This document shows, piece by piece, positions 50,687 to 60,140 of a stretch of 64,000 nucleotides of DNA. The notes below the pieces were generated by a model. The model saw nothing but the letters and a program-made list of their open reading frames with translations. It was not told the DNA's origin and made no database searches. How positions within the stretch are numbered: position 1 is the stretch's first letter; every line of letters starts with the position of its first letter. The stretch is from Alphaproteobacteria bacterium (lineage in GTDB: Bacteria; Pseudomonadota; Alphaproteobacteria; Bin95). The translations under genes and the position numbers were made by a program. The DNA is taken from the NCBI GenBank assembly GCA_020638555.1, contig JACKII010000002.1, positions 1 through 64,000 on the forward strand, given 5' to 3'.

Positions 50687-52117
50687 TCAGCCGGCTGCGA
50701 GCGCGTCCATCAGCGCCCAGCCGTCGGCGGCCTTGTCCAACCCCATGACCGCATCGAACACCCGTTCGGCCCGCACCCGGTTCACGGCCCGGGTGGCGTT
50801 GGCCCAGAATTTGGCCTCGATATCGGCCGCGGTCAGCGGATTGGCATCCGAGCCGCGATTGACGTCCTCGCGATAACGGTGGGTCCGGCCGTCCTTGGTC
50901 TGCACCACGATTTCGCCGGAATAATAGCGCGGGAAGCGGGTGTTCGGGTCCTCCGCCCAGTCCACCTTCGCCGCTAGGTCGAGCGCGGCCTCTTCGCTAT
51001 AGGCGGCGGGGTCCAGCTCATCCAGGGTGAAGCGGCCGCGCAACAGGCTCTGGGCGACGATATAGGGCACCGAGAACTGCGCCTCGTAGGCGTTGGCCGG
51101 CCGCTGCTTCGCTGCCAGCGGCTCGCACACCACCTGGGCCGGGGTCGGGTGGATCAGGGCGGTGATGCGCTCGATGGCGTCGGCGGTGATGCCGTCGGCG
51201 CGCATGGCCAGCGCCGCGTCGGCGAATGAGTGGTTGAAATGGCAGGCGGGGTAGGGCTTGAAGCCGACCTGCTCCAACTCCCAATCCCGGCCGAGGCCGG
51301 CGGTGCAAACGCCGAGGTCCGCCTCGTTGTCCGCGCCCAGATGCAGGTTGAACAGGCCATAGCGGCCCTCATAGGTTTTGGACGGCCCCTGGAAGCCCTC
51401 GTTGGCCAGCGCGGTGGCGGTGATGCCCGCGACCCCGGCCCAGCCCGGATGCATGCGCTTGGTCCAGGCGCCATCGCTCAGGAATTCGAGCGATCCCGCG
51501 GCCATGGACAGCGCGATGCCCTGGGCGTCGCAGAGCTTGTGCACGGGCAGGCCCGCGAGCTTGCCGGCGGCGAGCGTCGCCCCGAACGCGCCCACCAGAC
51601 CGGTCGGATGGTGGCCGCGCACATGGAAGCCGCCCTGGGCCGCCGCACCGATCCGGGCCGCGGTCTCGACTCCCACCAGATAGGCGGCCAGCAGGTCGCC
51701 GCCGGAGGCATCCACTTTCAGGGCCTGGCCCAGCGCCGTCGCCAGCGCGCTGGCGCTGGCGTGGATGACGCCGGCGGTGTGGGTGTCGTCATAGTCCAGA
51801 CCGTGGATCAGCGTGCCGTTCAGCAGCACTTGGTCGCGCAGCGGCAGCGCCAGCGGCATGCCGATGGCCGGGTAGTCGCCCGCACCGGCCAGCCCGCCGA
51901 TGGCGGTGGCGGCGCGCTGGGCGAACTCGAACGTGGTGGACGCGAGCGCAATGCCGAGACAGTCGAGAATGTGCAGCTTGGCCCGCTGCACCACCCGCTC
52001 CGGCACGTCGCCGAGGCTGAGATTGTCGGCGAACAGCGCCAGTTGCCGGGCGATGGTGGCGTCGCCGGCGCTGGCCTTGGCGGCGCTGGCGGTTTGGGGC
52101 TGGCTCGGCGCGTTCAT
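50687..52117 (-). CDS. MmgE/PrpD family protein
   Basis: 476 residues. The family is shown by LHILDCLGIALAS near residue 50, NGTLIHGLDYDDTH, HASASALATALG, GFHVRGHHPTGLVGAFGA and KRMHPGWAGVAG. Known members include 2-methylcitrate dehydratase and other dehydratases/decarboxylases of branched or polycarboxylic acids; the substrate here is unknown. A second gene for the methylcitrate cycle is not present, so a catabolic role other than propionate use is likely. Confidence 0.87.
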   Translation of the reverse strand: MNAPSQPQTASAAKASAGDATIARQLALFADNLSLGDVPERVVQRAKLHILDCLGIALASTTFEFAQRAATAIGGLAGAGDYPAIGMPLALPLRDQVLLNGTLIHGLDYDDTHTAGVIHASASALATALGQALKVDASGGDLLAAYLVGVETAARIGAAAQGGFHVRGHHPTGLVGAFGATLAAGKLAGLPVHKLCDAQGIALSMAAGSLEFLSDGAWTKRMHPGWAGVAGITATALANEGFQGPSKTYEGRYGLFNLHLGADNEADLGVCTAGLGRDWELEQVGFKPYPACHFNHSFADAALAMRADGITADAIERITALIHPTPAQVVCEPLAAKQRPANAYEAQFSVPYIVAQSLLRGRFTLDELDPAAYSEEAALDLAAKVDWAEDPNTRFPRYYSGEIVVQTKDGRTHRYREDVNRGSDANPLTAADIEAKFWANATRAVNRVRAERVFDAVMGLDKAADGWALMDALAAG

Positions 52118-52167
52118 GGGCGGATCTCCCTGGGCATTCGGTGGCCGGCACTATAGCCGCCCGGCCG

Positions 52168-53244
52168 CTACAAGGCGAGTTGCAGTTGCTGCCCCGGCGC
52201 GGGCGGCGGCGCGAACAGGTCGGTGCGCAGGTCTGCCGCCCGGCGGTCCAGGCCGAAGCGCTGTGCCGCCTGGCGGAAGCGCTGGCGGATCAGGTCGGCA
52301 TAGGGGCCCGTGCCCCGCATCCGCTCGCCAAAGCCGCTGTTGTAGAGCGCGCCGCCGCGGGTCTGGCGCACCAGGCTTTCGACCTTGCCGGCGCGGTCGG
52401 GATAGTGTTCGGCCAGCCACTCGCGGAACAGGTCCTTGATCTCCAGTGGCAATCGCAACAGCGTGTAGGCGGCCTCGCGCGCGCCGGCGTCCCGGGCCGC
52501 TTCCAGGATCGGCTCGATCTCGTGATCCGTCAGGCCGGGGATGATCGGGGCGACGTTGACGCAGACGGGCACCCCCGCCTCGGCCAGCGCCCGGATCGCC
52601 TCCAGCCGCCGGCCCGGCGTCGAAGCCCGTGGCTCCATCGCGCGGGCCAGCCTGCGGTCCAGCGTCGTGACGGAGATGGTGACATGGCCCAGGCCCAGCG
52701 CGGCCAGTTCGGCCCAGAGATCGGCATCGCGCACCACCAGCGCCGACTTGGTCACCACGCCGACCGGGTGGCGGAATCGCAGCAGCACGCCCAGAATGGC
52801 GCGCGTGATCTTGTGCTCGCGCTCGATCGGCTGATAGGCATCGGTGTTGGCGCCCAATAGGACAAAATCCGGCTTGTAGCGCGGGTCGGAGAGTTCCCGG
52901 CGCAGCACCTCCGCCGCGTCGAATTTCGCGAACAGCTTCGTTTCGAAATCCTGGCCGGGCGAAAACCCCCAATAGGCATGGGTCGGCCGGGCGTAACAAT
53001 AGATGCAACCGTGCTCGCAGCCGCGGTAAGGGTTGATGGTGCGGTCGAAGCCCAGGTCCGGGGACTGGTTGAAGGTGATGACATGCTTGGCGGTATCCGG
53101 CATGACCGTGGTCGGCAGACGGTTCTCCGGCTCCTGGAACCAGCCGTCGTCGACGGCGCTGCGGGTGGTCGCCTCGAACCGCCCGGACCGGTTCGAGACG
53201 GCGCCGCGGCCGCGCAGGGGGTGAAGGGGGGATCGCTCGCTCAT
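52168..53244 (-). CDS. PA0069-family radical SAM protein
   Basis: About 358 residues from the ATG at 53244 (MSERSPLHPLRGRGAVSNR). The cluster motif is CEHGCIYCYARP (CxxxCxxC), followed by DFETKLFAK and VGVVTKSALVVRD. The GRGA.SNR start, NPYRGCEHGC and LP.EIKDLFREWL patterns match the PA0069-like (SplB-type) family of unknown function. A longer frame to 53415 overlaps the divergent glycosyltransferase and is unlikely. It is head-to-head with the transferase pair, 28 nt apart. Confidence 0.85.
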   Translation of the reverse strand: MSERSPLHPLRGRGAVSNRSGRFEATTRSAVDDGWFQEPENRLPTTVMPDTAKHVITFNQSPDLGFDRTINPYRGCEHGCIYCYARPTHAYWGFSPGQDFETKLFAKFDAAEVLRRELSDPRYKPDFVLLGANTDAYQPIEREHKITRAILGVLLRFRHPVGVVTKSALVVRDADLWAELAALGLGHVTISVTTLDRRLARAMEPRASTPGRRLEAIRALAEAGVPVCVNVAPIIPGLTDHEIEPILEAARDAGAREAAYTLLRLPLEIKDLFREWLAEHYPDRAGKVESLVRQTRGGALYNSGFGERMRGTGPYADLIRQRFRQAAQRFGLDRRAADLRTDLFAPPPAPGQQLQLAL

Positions 53245-53272
53245 AACGGAACAAAATGGCATTAAAGGAAAC

Positions 53273-53989
53273 ATGTCAAGAACAATTGAGAGGTTAAGCC
53301 TTGCGGTCCCGACCGGGTCGCGCCTGCCGGTGGCGGTGATCGTCCCGGCCCTGAACGCTGCCGCGCGGCTCGGCGCCACGCTGGACGCGGTGGCGGGCTC
53401 GGTCGACGCGGTCATCGTTGCCGATGGCGGGTCGGCCGATGCGACCGCCTCGGTGGCGGAGCGTCACGGTGTGCGCGTGGTGACGGCGCCGCGGGGCCGC
53501 GGCCCGCAATTGCGGGCGGGGGCGGAACTGGCGCGCGACCAAGCCTGGCTGCTGTTCCTGCACGCCGACACCGTGTTGCAACCGGGCTGGGAGGACGCGG
53601 TGCGCGCGCATATTGCCGATGCTGCCGGCAAGGCCGGGTATTTCCGCCTGCGGCTCGACGATGCCGCCCCTGCCGCCCGCCGTGTCGAGCGGCTGGCGGC
53701 CTGGCGCTCCCGCAGGCTGGGCCTGCCCTATGGCGACCAGGGGTTGCTGATTTCCCGCGCTCTTTATGTCGAAATCGGCGGGTTTCGGGCCCTGCCGCTC
53801 ATGGAGGATGTGGACCTTGTCCGCCGCATCGGCCGGACCCGATTGCGCGCGCTGGCGGCGGATGCGCTCACGTCCGCTGCCCGCTATCGCCGCGACGGCT
53901 ATTGGCGCCGGCCGGCGCGCAATCTGGCGCTGCTGTCGCTCTATTTCCTGGGCGTGGCGCCCGAGCGTCTGGTGCGCTGGTATGGATAG
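53273..53989 (+). CDS. family 2-type glycosyltransferase (TIGR04283, rSAM/arsenosugar-associated)
   Basis: 238 residues: PVAVIVPALNAAARLGATL, then VIVADGGSADATASVA and LLFLHADTVLQPGWE (the DxD-like region), with ALPLMEDVDLVRRI near the end and a hydrophobic C-terminal segment. The order matches the TIGR04283 transferases found with radical SAM/selenodomain proteins and named for arsenosugar synthesis. It overlaps its partner by 8 nt (ATGGATAG), as is usual for this pair. Confidence 0.82.
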   Translation: MSRTIERLSLAVPTGSRLPVAVIVPALNAAARLGATLDAVAGSVDAVIVADGGSADATASVAERHGVRVVTAPRGRGPQLRAGAELARDQAWLLFLHADTVLQPGWEDAVRAHIADAAGKAGYFRLRLDDAAPAARRVERLAAWRSRRLGLPYGDQGLLISRALYVEIGGFRALPLMEDVDLVRRIGRTRLRALAADALTSAARYRRDGYWRRPARNLALLSLYFLGVAPERLVRWYG

Positions 53990-54602
53990 GTGCGCGCGCG
54001 CCCGGCCGCCGCGCACGGTCATCGTCTTCATGCGTTCACCGGTGCTGGGCCGGGTCAAGACGCGGCTGGCGCGCGAGACCGGCAGCCTGGCCGCCTGGCA
54101 GTTTTACCGCCGCGCCAGTGCGCGCCTGCTGCGCCGCCTGCGCGCCGACCCGACCTGGACCGTGGTCGTCGCCTGGGCCGGCCCGTCGGAGCAGCGGGCG
54201 CTGGCCCGGCCGCACGACCTTTCGCAGGGCCGGGGCGATATTGGCACCCGCATGGCCCGCTGCCTGCGCGCGGCGGCGCCGGGGCCGGTGGTGCTGTTGG
54301 GGGCCGATATCCCCGGCGTTCGCGCCCGCCATATCCGCCGGGCGTTCGCCGCGTTGGCGCGCGCGCCGCTGGTGTTCGGCCCGGCGGCGGACGGTGGCTT
54401 CTGGCTGGTCGGCGCCCGCAGCCCGGCGCACGTGCCGCGGCCGCTGTTCGCGCCCGGCATCCGCTGGTCGAGCCCGCAAACCTTGGCGGATGTGCTGGCC
54501 GACCTGCCATGTCCGGCCGCGCTCGCCGACACGCTGGCTGACGTCGACCATGCCGCCGACCTGCCGCTGCCGGCGAGCCTCACCGGCTTTCCCGGGCGTT
54601 GA
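53982..54602 (+). CDS. TIGR04282-type transferase (rSAM/arsenosugar-associated)
   Basis: 206 residues from an ATG inside the last codons of the upstream transferase (8-nt overlap, translational coupling). Nucleotidyl-transferase-like start VIVFMRSPVLGRVKTRLAR, then QGRGDIGTRMARCL, VVLLGADIPGV and GPAADGGFWLVG. This is the standard partner of TIGR04283; the pair is linked to arsenosugar formation. The dedicated radical SAM arsenosugar synthase is not in the window; the divergent radical SAM gene belongs to another family. Confidence 0.82.
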   Translation: MDRCARARPPRTVIVFMRSPVLGRVKTRLARETGSLAAWQFYRRASARLLRRLRADPTWTVVVAWAGPSEQRALARPHDLSQGRGDIGTRMARCLRAAAPGPVVLLGADIPGVRARHIRRAFAALARAPLVFGPAADGGFWLVGARSPAHVPRPLFAPGIRWSSPQTLADVLADLPCPAALADTLADVDHAADLPLPASLTGFPGR

Positions 54603-54605
54603 TCC

Positions 54606-55311
54606 GCTCTCAAGCGAAATGCCTGTATCCCGGCCGTCGCGGGGCGGCGGGCCGGGACCGGTCGGCGTTGCGAACACGGGCGCGGGCGGTGTTCGCACGC
54701 AGCGAACGGCCCCGGACGGCGGCTCCGCCCCTTCCGGGGAACAGGATGGGGCAAGGCTCAGGTGACGCGCTCTCAAGCGAGATAACAGTATCCCGGCCGT
54801 CGCGGGGGCGGCGGGCCGGGACCGGTCGGTTGGCGAACACGGGCGCGGGCGGTGTTCGCACGGGCGCGGACGGTGTCCGCCTCCGGGGGAACGCCGCAAG
54901 GCAGGTGACGGGCTCTGGCGAGATGGCAGTATCCGCCGTCGCTCCGGGGAACACGATGAACGCGGGCGCGGGCGGGCGCACGCCGGCGACGCGCTCTCAA
55001 GGCCAGGGGCGAGATGACTGTATCCCGGCCGTCGCGGGGCGGCGGGCCGGGACCGGTCGGCTTTGCGAACACGGGCGCGGGCGGTGTTCGCACGCCGCGA
55101 GCGGCCCCGGATGGCGGTTCCGCCCCCTCCGGGGAACAGGATGGGCAGGGCTCAGGCGACGCGCTCTCAAGCGAGATGCCTGTATCCCCGCCGTCGCGGA
55201 GCGGCGGGCCGGGACCGGTCGGCGTTGCGAACGCGGGCGCGGGCGGTGTTCGCACGCTGCCAGCGGCCCAAGACGGCGGCTCCGCACCCTCCGGGGAACA
55301 GGATGGAGGGG
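54606..55311. repeat. five tandem copies of the dispersed palindromic repeat
   Basis: The whole gap is a tandem array. Copies begin GCTCT(C/G)... at 54606, 54769, 54912, 54993 and 55163, giving units of 163, 143, 81, 170 and ~149 bp; the third is shortened. Shared parts are GTATCCCGGCCGTCGCGG, GGCGGGCCGGGACCGGTCGG, the hairpin GCGAACAC/GTGTTCGC (54670-54677 with 54689-54696) and TCCGGGGAACAGGATGG. Orientation is opposite to the copies at 46 and 61.7 kb. Frames that cross it have no coding meaning. Confidence 0.8.
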
Positions 55312-56850
55312 CTAAACCGCCTTGTCGGCCGCCAGCAGCGCGCGCAGGTCGGTCTTCAGCACCTTGCCGTAATTGTTCTTCGGCAGGCTTTCGACGAAAT
55401 GGTAGGTTTTGGGCCGCTTGAACCGGGCCATGGTCTCGATGCAATAGCGGTCCAGCGTCTCGGCGTTCGCGCCGGCGCCCGCGCGGGCCACGACGAAGGC
55501 GACGACGTTTTCGCCCCATTCCTCGTCCGGCTCGCCGATCACCGAGACCTCCAGCACGGCCGGGTGCTGCAACAGCACCTCCTCCACCTCGCGCGGATAG
55601 ATGTTGGTGCCGCCGGAGATGATCATGTCTTTCGAGCGATCCTTCAGCGAGAGATAGCCGTAGGCGTCGAACACGCCGACATCGCCGGTGTGCAGCCAGC
55701 CATTGCGCAGCGTCTCGGCCGAGGCCTCCGGATTGGCCCAGTAGCCGGACATGACCACGTCGCCGCGCACGCAGACCTCGCCCAGCTCGCCCGCCGGCAA
55801 GGGCCGGTCGTCGGCGTCGGCCACCATCACCTCCACATTGGCGAAGGCGCGGCCGGTGGAGGCGAGGCGGTCGGCAAAGCGCGGATGCTGCGCATCCTGC
55901 AACTCGGCCCGGCCGACCACGGTGATGGTCATCGGGCTTTCGCCCTGGCCGTAGATCTGCGCCAGCTTCGGACCCAGCAGGTCATAAGCTGCTTGGGCGT
56001 CAGCCAGATACATCGGCCCGCCGCCATAGACCACGGTGCGCAGGTTCGCCGTGTCGCCGTCCCGCACGGCCTTGTGCTCGATCAGGCGCTTGACCATGGT
56101 CGGGGCGGCGAAGAACGAGGTGCGGGGGAATCGCGCCAGCAACTCCATCATTTCCGGCGGATCGAACTTGCCGCTGGCGGGCACCACTTGCGCCGCGCAG
56201 GCAGCAACGAAGGGCAGGCCGTAGAGGCCGCCGCCATGGCTCATGGGCGCGGCGTGCAGCCAGTGATCGCCTTCCGCCACCGGGTCGACATCGCCGACAT
56301 ATCCGTGAATGCAGGCCATCAGGCTGCGATGGCTCAGCATGGCGCCCTTGGGCCGGCCGGTGGTGCCGCTGGTGTAGAACAGCCAGGCGAGATCGTCGGC
56401 GGCGCGGGGCTCCATCGCCAGGGGTTCGGCCCGGGTGGCGGCGCGGTAGTCCGCCGATCCGGTCACCACCAGCCGTTCGCAGGTGTCGAGCCCGGCCACC
56501 ACGCCCGCCAGGTCGTCGGCCAGGTCCGGTGTGGCGAAGGCGACCCGCGCGCCGCTGTTGGCGAAAATATAGGCGAAGTCGCTCACATGCAGCTTGGCGT
56601 TGACCGGCACGGCGATCAGCCCGGCATGCCAGGCGGCCCAGAGGATTTCCTGGAATTCGACGCAATTGCTCATGGCAAAGGCGACCCGGTCGCCGGGTTG
56701 CAGACCCGCCTCGCGCCGCATCCAGCCGGCCAGCCGTTCCACCCGCTCGCCCAGTTGGGCGTAGGTCATGTGCAGGTTTGTGCCGGTGTAGAGCGCCGGG
56801 TTCTCCGGTCGGGAGCGGGCGGCGCGTTGCAAGAGCGCGGCGAGGTTCAT
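55312..56850 (-). CDS. AMP-binding acyl-CoA synthetase
   Basis: 512 residues of the adenylate-forming family: P-loop YTSGTTGRPKGAMLSH, APMSHGGGLYGLPF, IYGQGESPMTIT, GWLHTGDVGVFDAYGYL, DRSKDMIISGGTNIYPREVE and the C-terminal lysine in LPKNNYGKVLKTDL. It activates a carboxylic acid to its CoA thioester through an acyl-AMP; the length suits medium/long-chain or aryl acids, not assigned further. The stop directly abuts the tandem repeat array, and no partner gene is close. Confidence 0.9.
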   Translation of the reverse strand: MNLAALLQRAARSRPENPALYTGTNLHMTYAQLGERVERLAGWMRREAGLQPGDRVAFAMSNCVEFQEILWAAWHAGLIAVPVNAKLHVSDFAYIFANSGARVAFATPDLADDLAGVVAGLDTCERLVVTGSADYRAATRAEPLAMEPRAADDLAWLFYTSGTTGRPKGAMLSHRSLMACIHGYVGDVDPVAEGDHWLHAAPMSHGGGLYGLPFVAACAAQVVPASGKFDPPEMMELLARFPRTSFFAAPTMVKRLIEHKAVRDGDTANLRTVVYGGGPMYLADAQAAYDLLGPKLAQIYGQGESPMTITVVGRAELQDAQHPRFADRLASTGRAFANVEVMVADADDRPLPAGELGEVCVRGDVVMSGYWANPEASAETLRNGWLHTGDVGVFDAYGYLSLKDRSKDMIISGGTNIYPREVEEVLLQHPAVLEVSVIGEPDEEWGENVVAFVVARAGAGANAETLDRYCIETMARFKRPKTYHFVESLPKNNYGKVLKTDLRALLAADKAV

Positions 56851-56920
56851 GGGCGCGGATCCTCTGGTCGGGCGGATGGTGTTGCTTGGCCCCGACTATA
56901 TCGCGCGGGTCCGGCCGCCG

Positions 56921-57757
56921 CTATCGGTTCACGGGACGCGGCAGCGCGCCCGCCAGGCGTTCCAGGCCCATGCGCAACGTCCTGCCGGTGACGGCGAGGC
57001 CGAAACCCGCCTCGCTGACGGCGACATGCAGGCCCACCACCGCATAACCCTGCCCCCGCCGCACCAGGATCGGCGAGCCGCTGTCGCCGTAGGTGGCGTC
57101 GCAGTCGTGCGCGAACAGCCGGCCATAGCGGTCGAACCCGCTGATGGAGCAGGCCGGTGTCCGGGTCAGGAGATGGGCGCGGTCGCCGCTATAGCCGGCC
57201 TGGGTGTAGCGGATGCCCGCCCGGCGGTCGTCCAGCCACCGGAACGCATCGAACGCCTCCACCGGCAACGGGCGCAGGGATGGGGGCATGGGATGGGCCA
57301 GCGTCACCACGGCAAAATCCGTCTCGCGACCCTCAAGGCCGCCACCGTCCTTGCGTCTCCCGCGGCCCGGCTCCGCCGGCGCGACGGCGATGGCGCTGGC
57401 CTGGCTGTGAGCCAGATACCGGCCGCGGCGATAGCCGGCGAGGAAATGCACGGTCCCCGGCGGCGCCCAGGCGTGGCCGGCGACGTGACTGCGCACGCAA
57501 TGGGCGGCCGTCAGCACCCGGGTCGGCGCGATCAGGACCGCGGTGCAAAAGCCGCGCCCGGCATTGTTCAGCCGCCCGATGCTGGTCCAGGGATACGCCG
57601 CGGCCTCGACGGCCTGCCGGTCGTCCTGCCCCTGGATGCCCGGTCGCGCGCCGGGGGAAGGGGCGGGGGAAGGGGTGGGGGCGGCAACCGGCTGTTGCGC
57701 CGCCAGCGCGCCCAGCGCCAGCGCAAGCACAAACCCCAATGTCGGCAAACGGATCAT
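56921..57757 (-). CDS. secreted trypsin-like serine protease (S1)
   Basis: 278 residues. A signal peptide (LGFVLALALGALAAQQ) is followed by a Pro/Gly-rich spacer to ~45. The catalytic triad is visible: His in VLTAAHCVRSH, Asp in ETDFAVVTLAHP, Ser in CDATYGDSGSPIL. Cys in FCTAV and AAHC would form the usual disulfide beside the active His. Bacterial S1 proteases of this size act in the periplasm or outside the cell. It diverges from the Crp/Fnr gene across 106 nt, so shared control is possible. Confidence 0.85.
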   Translation of the reverse strand: MIRLPTLGFVLALALGALAAQQPVAAPTPSPAPSPGARPGIQGQDDRQAVEAAAYPWTSIGRLNNAGRGFCTAVLIAPTRVLTAAHCVRSHVAGHAWAPPGTVHFLAGYRRGRYLAHSQASAIAVAPAEPGRGRRKDGGGLEGRETDFAVVTLAHPMPPSLRPLPVEAFDAFRWLDDRRAGIRYTQAGYSGDRAHLLTRTPACSISGFDRYGRLFAHDCDATYGDSGSPILVRRGQGYAVVGLHVAVSEAGFGLAVTGRTLRMGLERLAGALPRPVNR

Positions 57758-57863
57758 CGCTGCCCCGAAAAGTCGTTGGGCCGGTCGGTGAGATGGTGCA
57801 TAACGGGCACCGGGTAGGCTAATCTACTCCAACACAAAGAATACACCACAAAAGGGGACCGGG

Positions 57864-58556
57864 ATGGATCAGTTGGCAGCCGTGAATTTGCTGCGTGGTC
57901 TGGAGCCCGCCGAGCGGGAGCGTCTGGCCAAACGCTGTGTCTGGCGCTCGTATCGCAAGGACCAGACGGTGGTGGAGAACGCCTCCGACGACCGCGACGT
58001 GTATTTTGTCATCAGCGGATCGGTGCGGATCGTGAATTTCGCGCTGTCCGGCAAGCCCGTCGCCTATGCCTCGCTCGGCGCCGGCGAGTTTTTCGGCGAA
58101 CTGGCCGCCATCGACGGCCAGCCACGCTCGGCCACCGTGGTCGCGAACGAGGCGAGCCAGCTGGCGTCGCTGTCGCCGCACGCCTTCATCGAACTGATGC
58201 AGGGCCATCCCGACCTGTCGCTGGCGGTGATGCGCCGGCTGGCCGGCATCGTGCGCTCGTGCGACGAGAGGATCATGGACCTGGCGACGCTGGGGGCCAT
58301 GCAGCGGGTGATCATGGAACTCTGCCGCCTGTCGAAGCCGGACCCGATCACCGCCGGCTCGTGGATGATCTATCCCTGCCCGGCCCAGCGCGAGATCGCG
58401 GCCCGCGCCTCCACCACCCGCGAGACCGTCGCCCGGGTGTTCACCCAGTTGCTGGACAGCAACCAGATCCGGCGCAAGGGCCGCAGCCTGTATTTGCAAG
58501 ATCGCAAGGCGCTGGAGGCGCTGGCCTACCGGCTGGCGCCCGGCGCCAATTCCTGA
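57864..58556 (+). CDS. Crp/Fnr family transcription regulator
   Basis: 230 residues. The cyclic-nucleotide-binding fold (~10-125) keeps the phosphate cassette FGELAAIDGQPRSATVVA with the Arg and Ser that hold cAMP in CRP. No N-terminal Cys cluster exists, so it is not an oxygen-sensing Fnr. The winged HTH (~150-225) has PAQREIAARASTTRETVARVFTQL as the recognition region. AGGGG lies before the ATG. Its target may be itself or the divergent S1 protease gene. Confidence 0.88.
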   Translation: MDQLAAVNLLRGLEPAERERLAKRCVWRSYRKDQTVVENASDDRDVYFVISGSVRIVNFALSGKPVAYASLGAGEFFGELAAIDGQPRSATVVANEASQLASLSPHAFIELMQGHPDLSLAVMRRLAGIVRSCDERIMDLATLGAMQRVIMELCRLSKPDPITAGSWMIYPCPAQREIAARASTTRETVARVFTQLLDSNQIRRKGRSLYLQDRKALEALAYRLAPGANS

Positions 58557-58602
58557 GGCGGCGGCTCGGCCGCTGGCGCGGGAGCTGGGGCAGGGGAGTG
58601 GC

Positions 58603-60027
58603 TCAACCAGCGCCGAGACCGCTCTGGCGCGGGTTCCAGGCCGGGCCGAACAGGCAGGCCGCGAGCCCGATGCCGACGGTGGCCAGACCGGCGGCGACGC
58701 AGGCAAACAGGGCCGCGACGCTGCCGTCGAGGGCGATGACCGCAAACCCGCCGCCGGCAGCGACGGCGAAGCGCACCAGGCCCACCAGCACCGGCAACAG
58801 CATGCGGCCGGTGCCCTGGCAGGCGAAATACAGGGTCTGGCCGCCGCCGAACAGGCCATAGAGCGGCCCGGCAATGCCGAGATAGAGCCCGCCCATGGCA
58901 AACGCGGCCGCGTCGGCGGTGAACTGGCCCAGCCACAGCGTCGGCCAGAGTGCGGCCGCCAGCCCGATCGCGCCGATCAGCACGAAGCTGGCCGCAGCAC
59001 CGGTCCAGGCCAGGCGGCGGGCGCGGGCATAGAGCCGGGCGCCGACATTGGCCCCGACCGCGCCGGTCAGCGCGCCGCCGATGCCGAAGGACAGCGGCAC
59101 CATCATCAGCTCCAGCCGGCTGCCCAGGCCATAGCCGGCCAGCGCCGCGGTGCCGAACTCGGCCACCAGCCGCGTCACCACCACCACGGTCAGCGCGATG
59201 GTCAGGCTGTTGACGACGCCGAGCGCCCCGACCCGCAAAATATCGTGCGCCGGCGCCCAGGCGAGGCGCCGGGGCGCCAGCCGCACCGCCCGGTGCCCGC
59301 CGCCGTCGCCGGCCCGCACCAGATGCCAGCCCAGATAGAGCGCTGACAGGCCGAGGGCGATCAGCATGGCGACCGCCGGCCCGCTCACGCCCAGATTCGG
59401 GAACGGCCCCCAGCCGAGCGTCAGCGCGCCGGAAAGCGCGATTTGCACGGGGCTGGCGACGAGGACGGCGCGGGCCGGCGTCACCGTATCGCCGCTGCCG
59501 CGCAGGATCGCGAACATGGTCTGCATCGCCCACATGACGATGGCGCCGCCGAAGGCGATATGCGCATAGGCGACCGCGCCGTCCAGCACCGGTCCGCTGG
59601 CGCCGAACAGGGCGAAGACCGGCCGCGCGAACACGCCCAGCACCAGGGTGTAGAGGCCGGCCATGACGAGCGCGATCACCACCGCGTGCCAGGCCACCGC
59701 CTCGGCCCGGTCCGTGTCGCCCGCGCCCAGCGCCCGGGCGACGGCGGAGGTGATGCCGCCGCCCATGGCGCCGCCGGCCATCATCTGCATCAGGGTCTGC
59801 AACGGAAACACCAGCGCCAGGCTCGCCAGCGCCGTCGTGCCGAGTTGGCCGACAAACCAGGCGTCGGCGACAGTGACCGCGGTCATCAGCACGACCGCCG
59901 CCACGTTCGGCGTCGACAACCGCCAGAGCACCCGGCCGGGCGGCGCCTCCAGCAACAGCGCCAGCCGCGGCGATCGCGGCGGCGCCGGGGGAGGGGGTGG
60001 GGATGTCAGCGGCTGCACTTGCGCCAT
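58603..60027 (-). CDS. MATE family efflux transporter
   Basis: 474 residues with about 12 membrane helices in two related halves. The first half has TPNVAAVVLMTAVTVADAWFVGQLGTTALASL and the second VGALGVVNSLTIALTVVVVTRL; LMQMMAGGAMGGGITSAVARALG and GIGGALTGAVGANVGA are the matching loop regions. MATE pumps export drugs or metabolites using Na+ or H+. The Pro-rich first 25 residues are unusual but short. A perfect palindrome lies 29-46 nt upstream of its start. Confidence 0.87.
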   Translation of the reverse strand: MAQVQPLTSPPPPPAPPRSPRLALLLEAPPGRVLWRLSTPNVAAVVLMTAVTVADAWFVGQLGTTALASLALVFPLQTLMQMMAGGAMGGGITSAVARALGAGDTDRAEAVAWHAVVIALVMAGLYTLVLGVFARPVFALFGASGPVLDGAVAYAHIAFGGAIVMWAMQTMFAILRGSGDTVTPARAVLVASPVQIALSGALTLGWGPFPNLGVSGPAVAMLIALGLSALYLGWHLVRAGDGGGHRAVRLAPRRLAWAPAHDILRVGALGVVNSLTIALTVVVVTRLVAEFGTAALAGYGLGSRLELMMVPLSFGIGGALTGAVGANVGARLYARARRLAWTGAAASFVLIGAIGLAAALWPTLWLGQFTADAAAFAMGGLYLGIAGPLYGLFGGGQTLYFACQGTGRMLLPVLVGLVRFAVAAGGGFAVIALDGSVAALFACVAAGLATVGIGLAACLFGPAWNPRQSGLGAG

Positions 60028-60055
60028 CGGGATGTCTCTTCGGGCTGTTTTAAGT

Positions 60056-60073
60056 GCATTTACACCTAAATGC
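60056..60073. promoter_or_regulatory. palindrome GCATTTA-N4-TAAATGC, operator candidate
   Basis: Perfect 7-bp inverted arms (60056-60062 and 60067-60073) around CACC, in an AT-rich island directly upstream of the MATE start codon (60027). Efflux pumps are often under local repressors that bind such sites; no repressor gene adjoins. Confidence 0.4.
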
Positions 60074-60124
60074 CCGCTGCGTCACCGCCAATGCGATCCC
60101 GCGCAAAGCTGTTGTGCCGGGGGA

Positions 60125-60140
60125 GGCGGCAAAAGCCGCC
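60125..60140 (-). terminator. hairpin downstream of the LLM gene
   Basis: GGCGGC (60125-60130) and GCCGCC (60135-60140) pair around AAAA, 58 nt beyond the LLM stop. On the minus strand the loop is TTTT. The adjoining CCTTGCCC/CCTCTTG tract (about 60140-60180) is a simple repeat. Confidence 0.35.
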
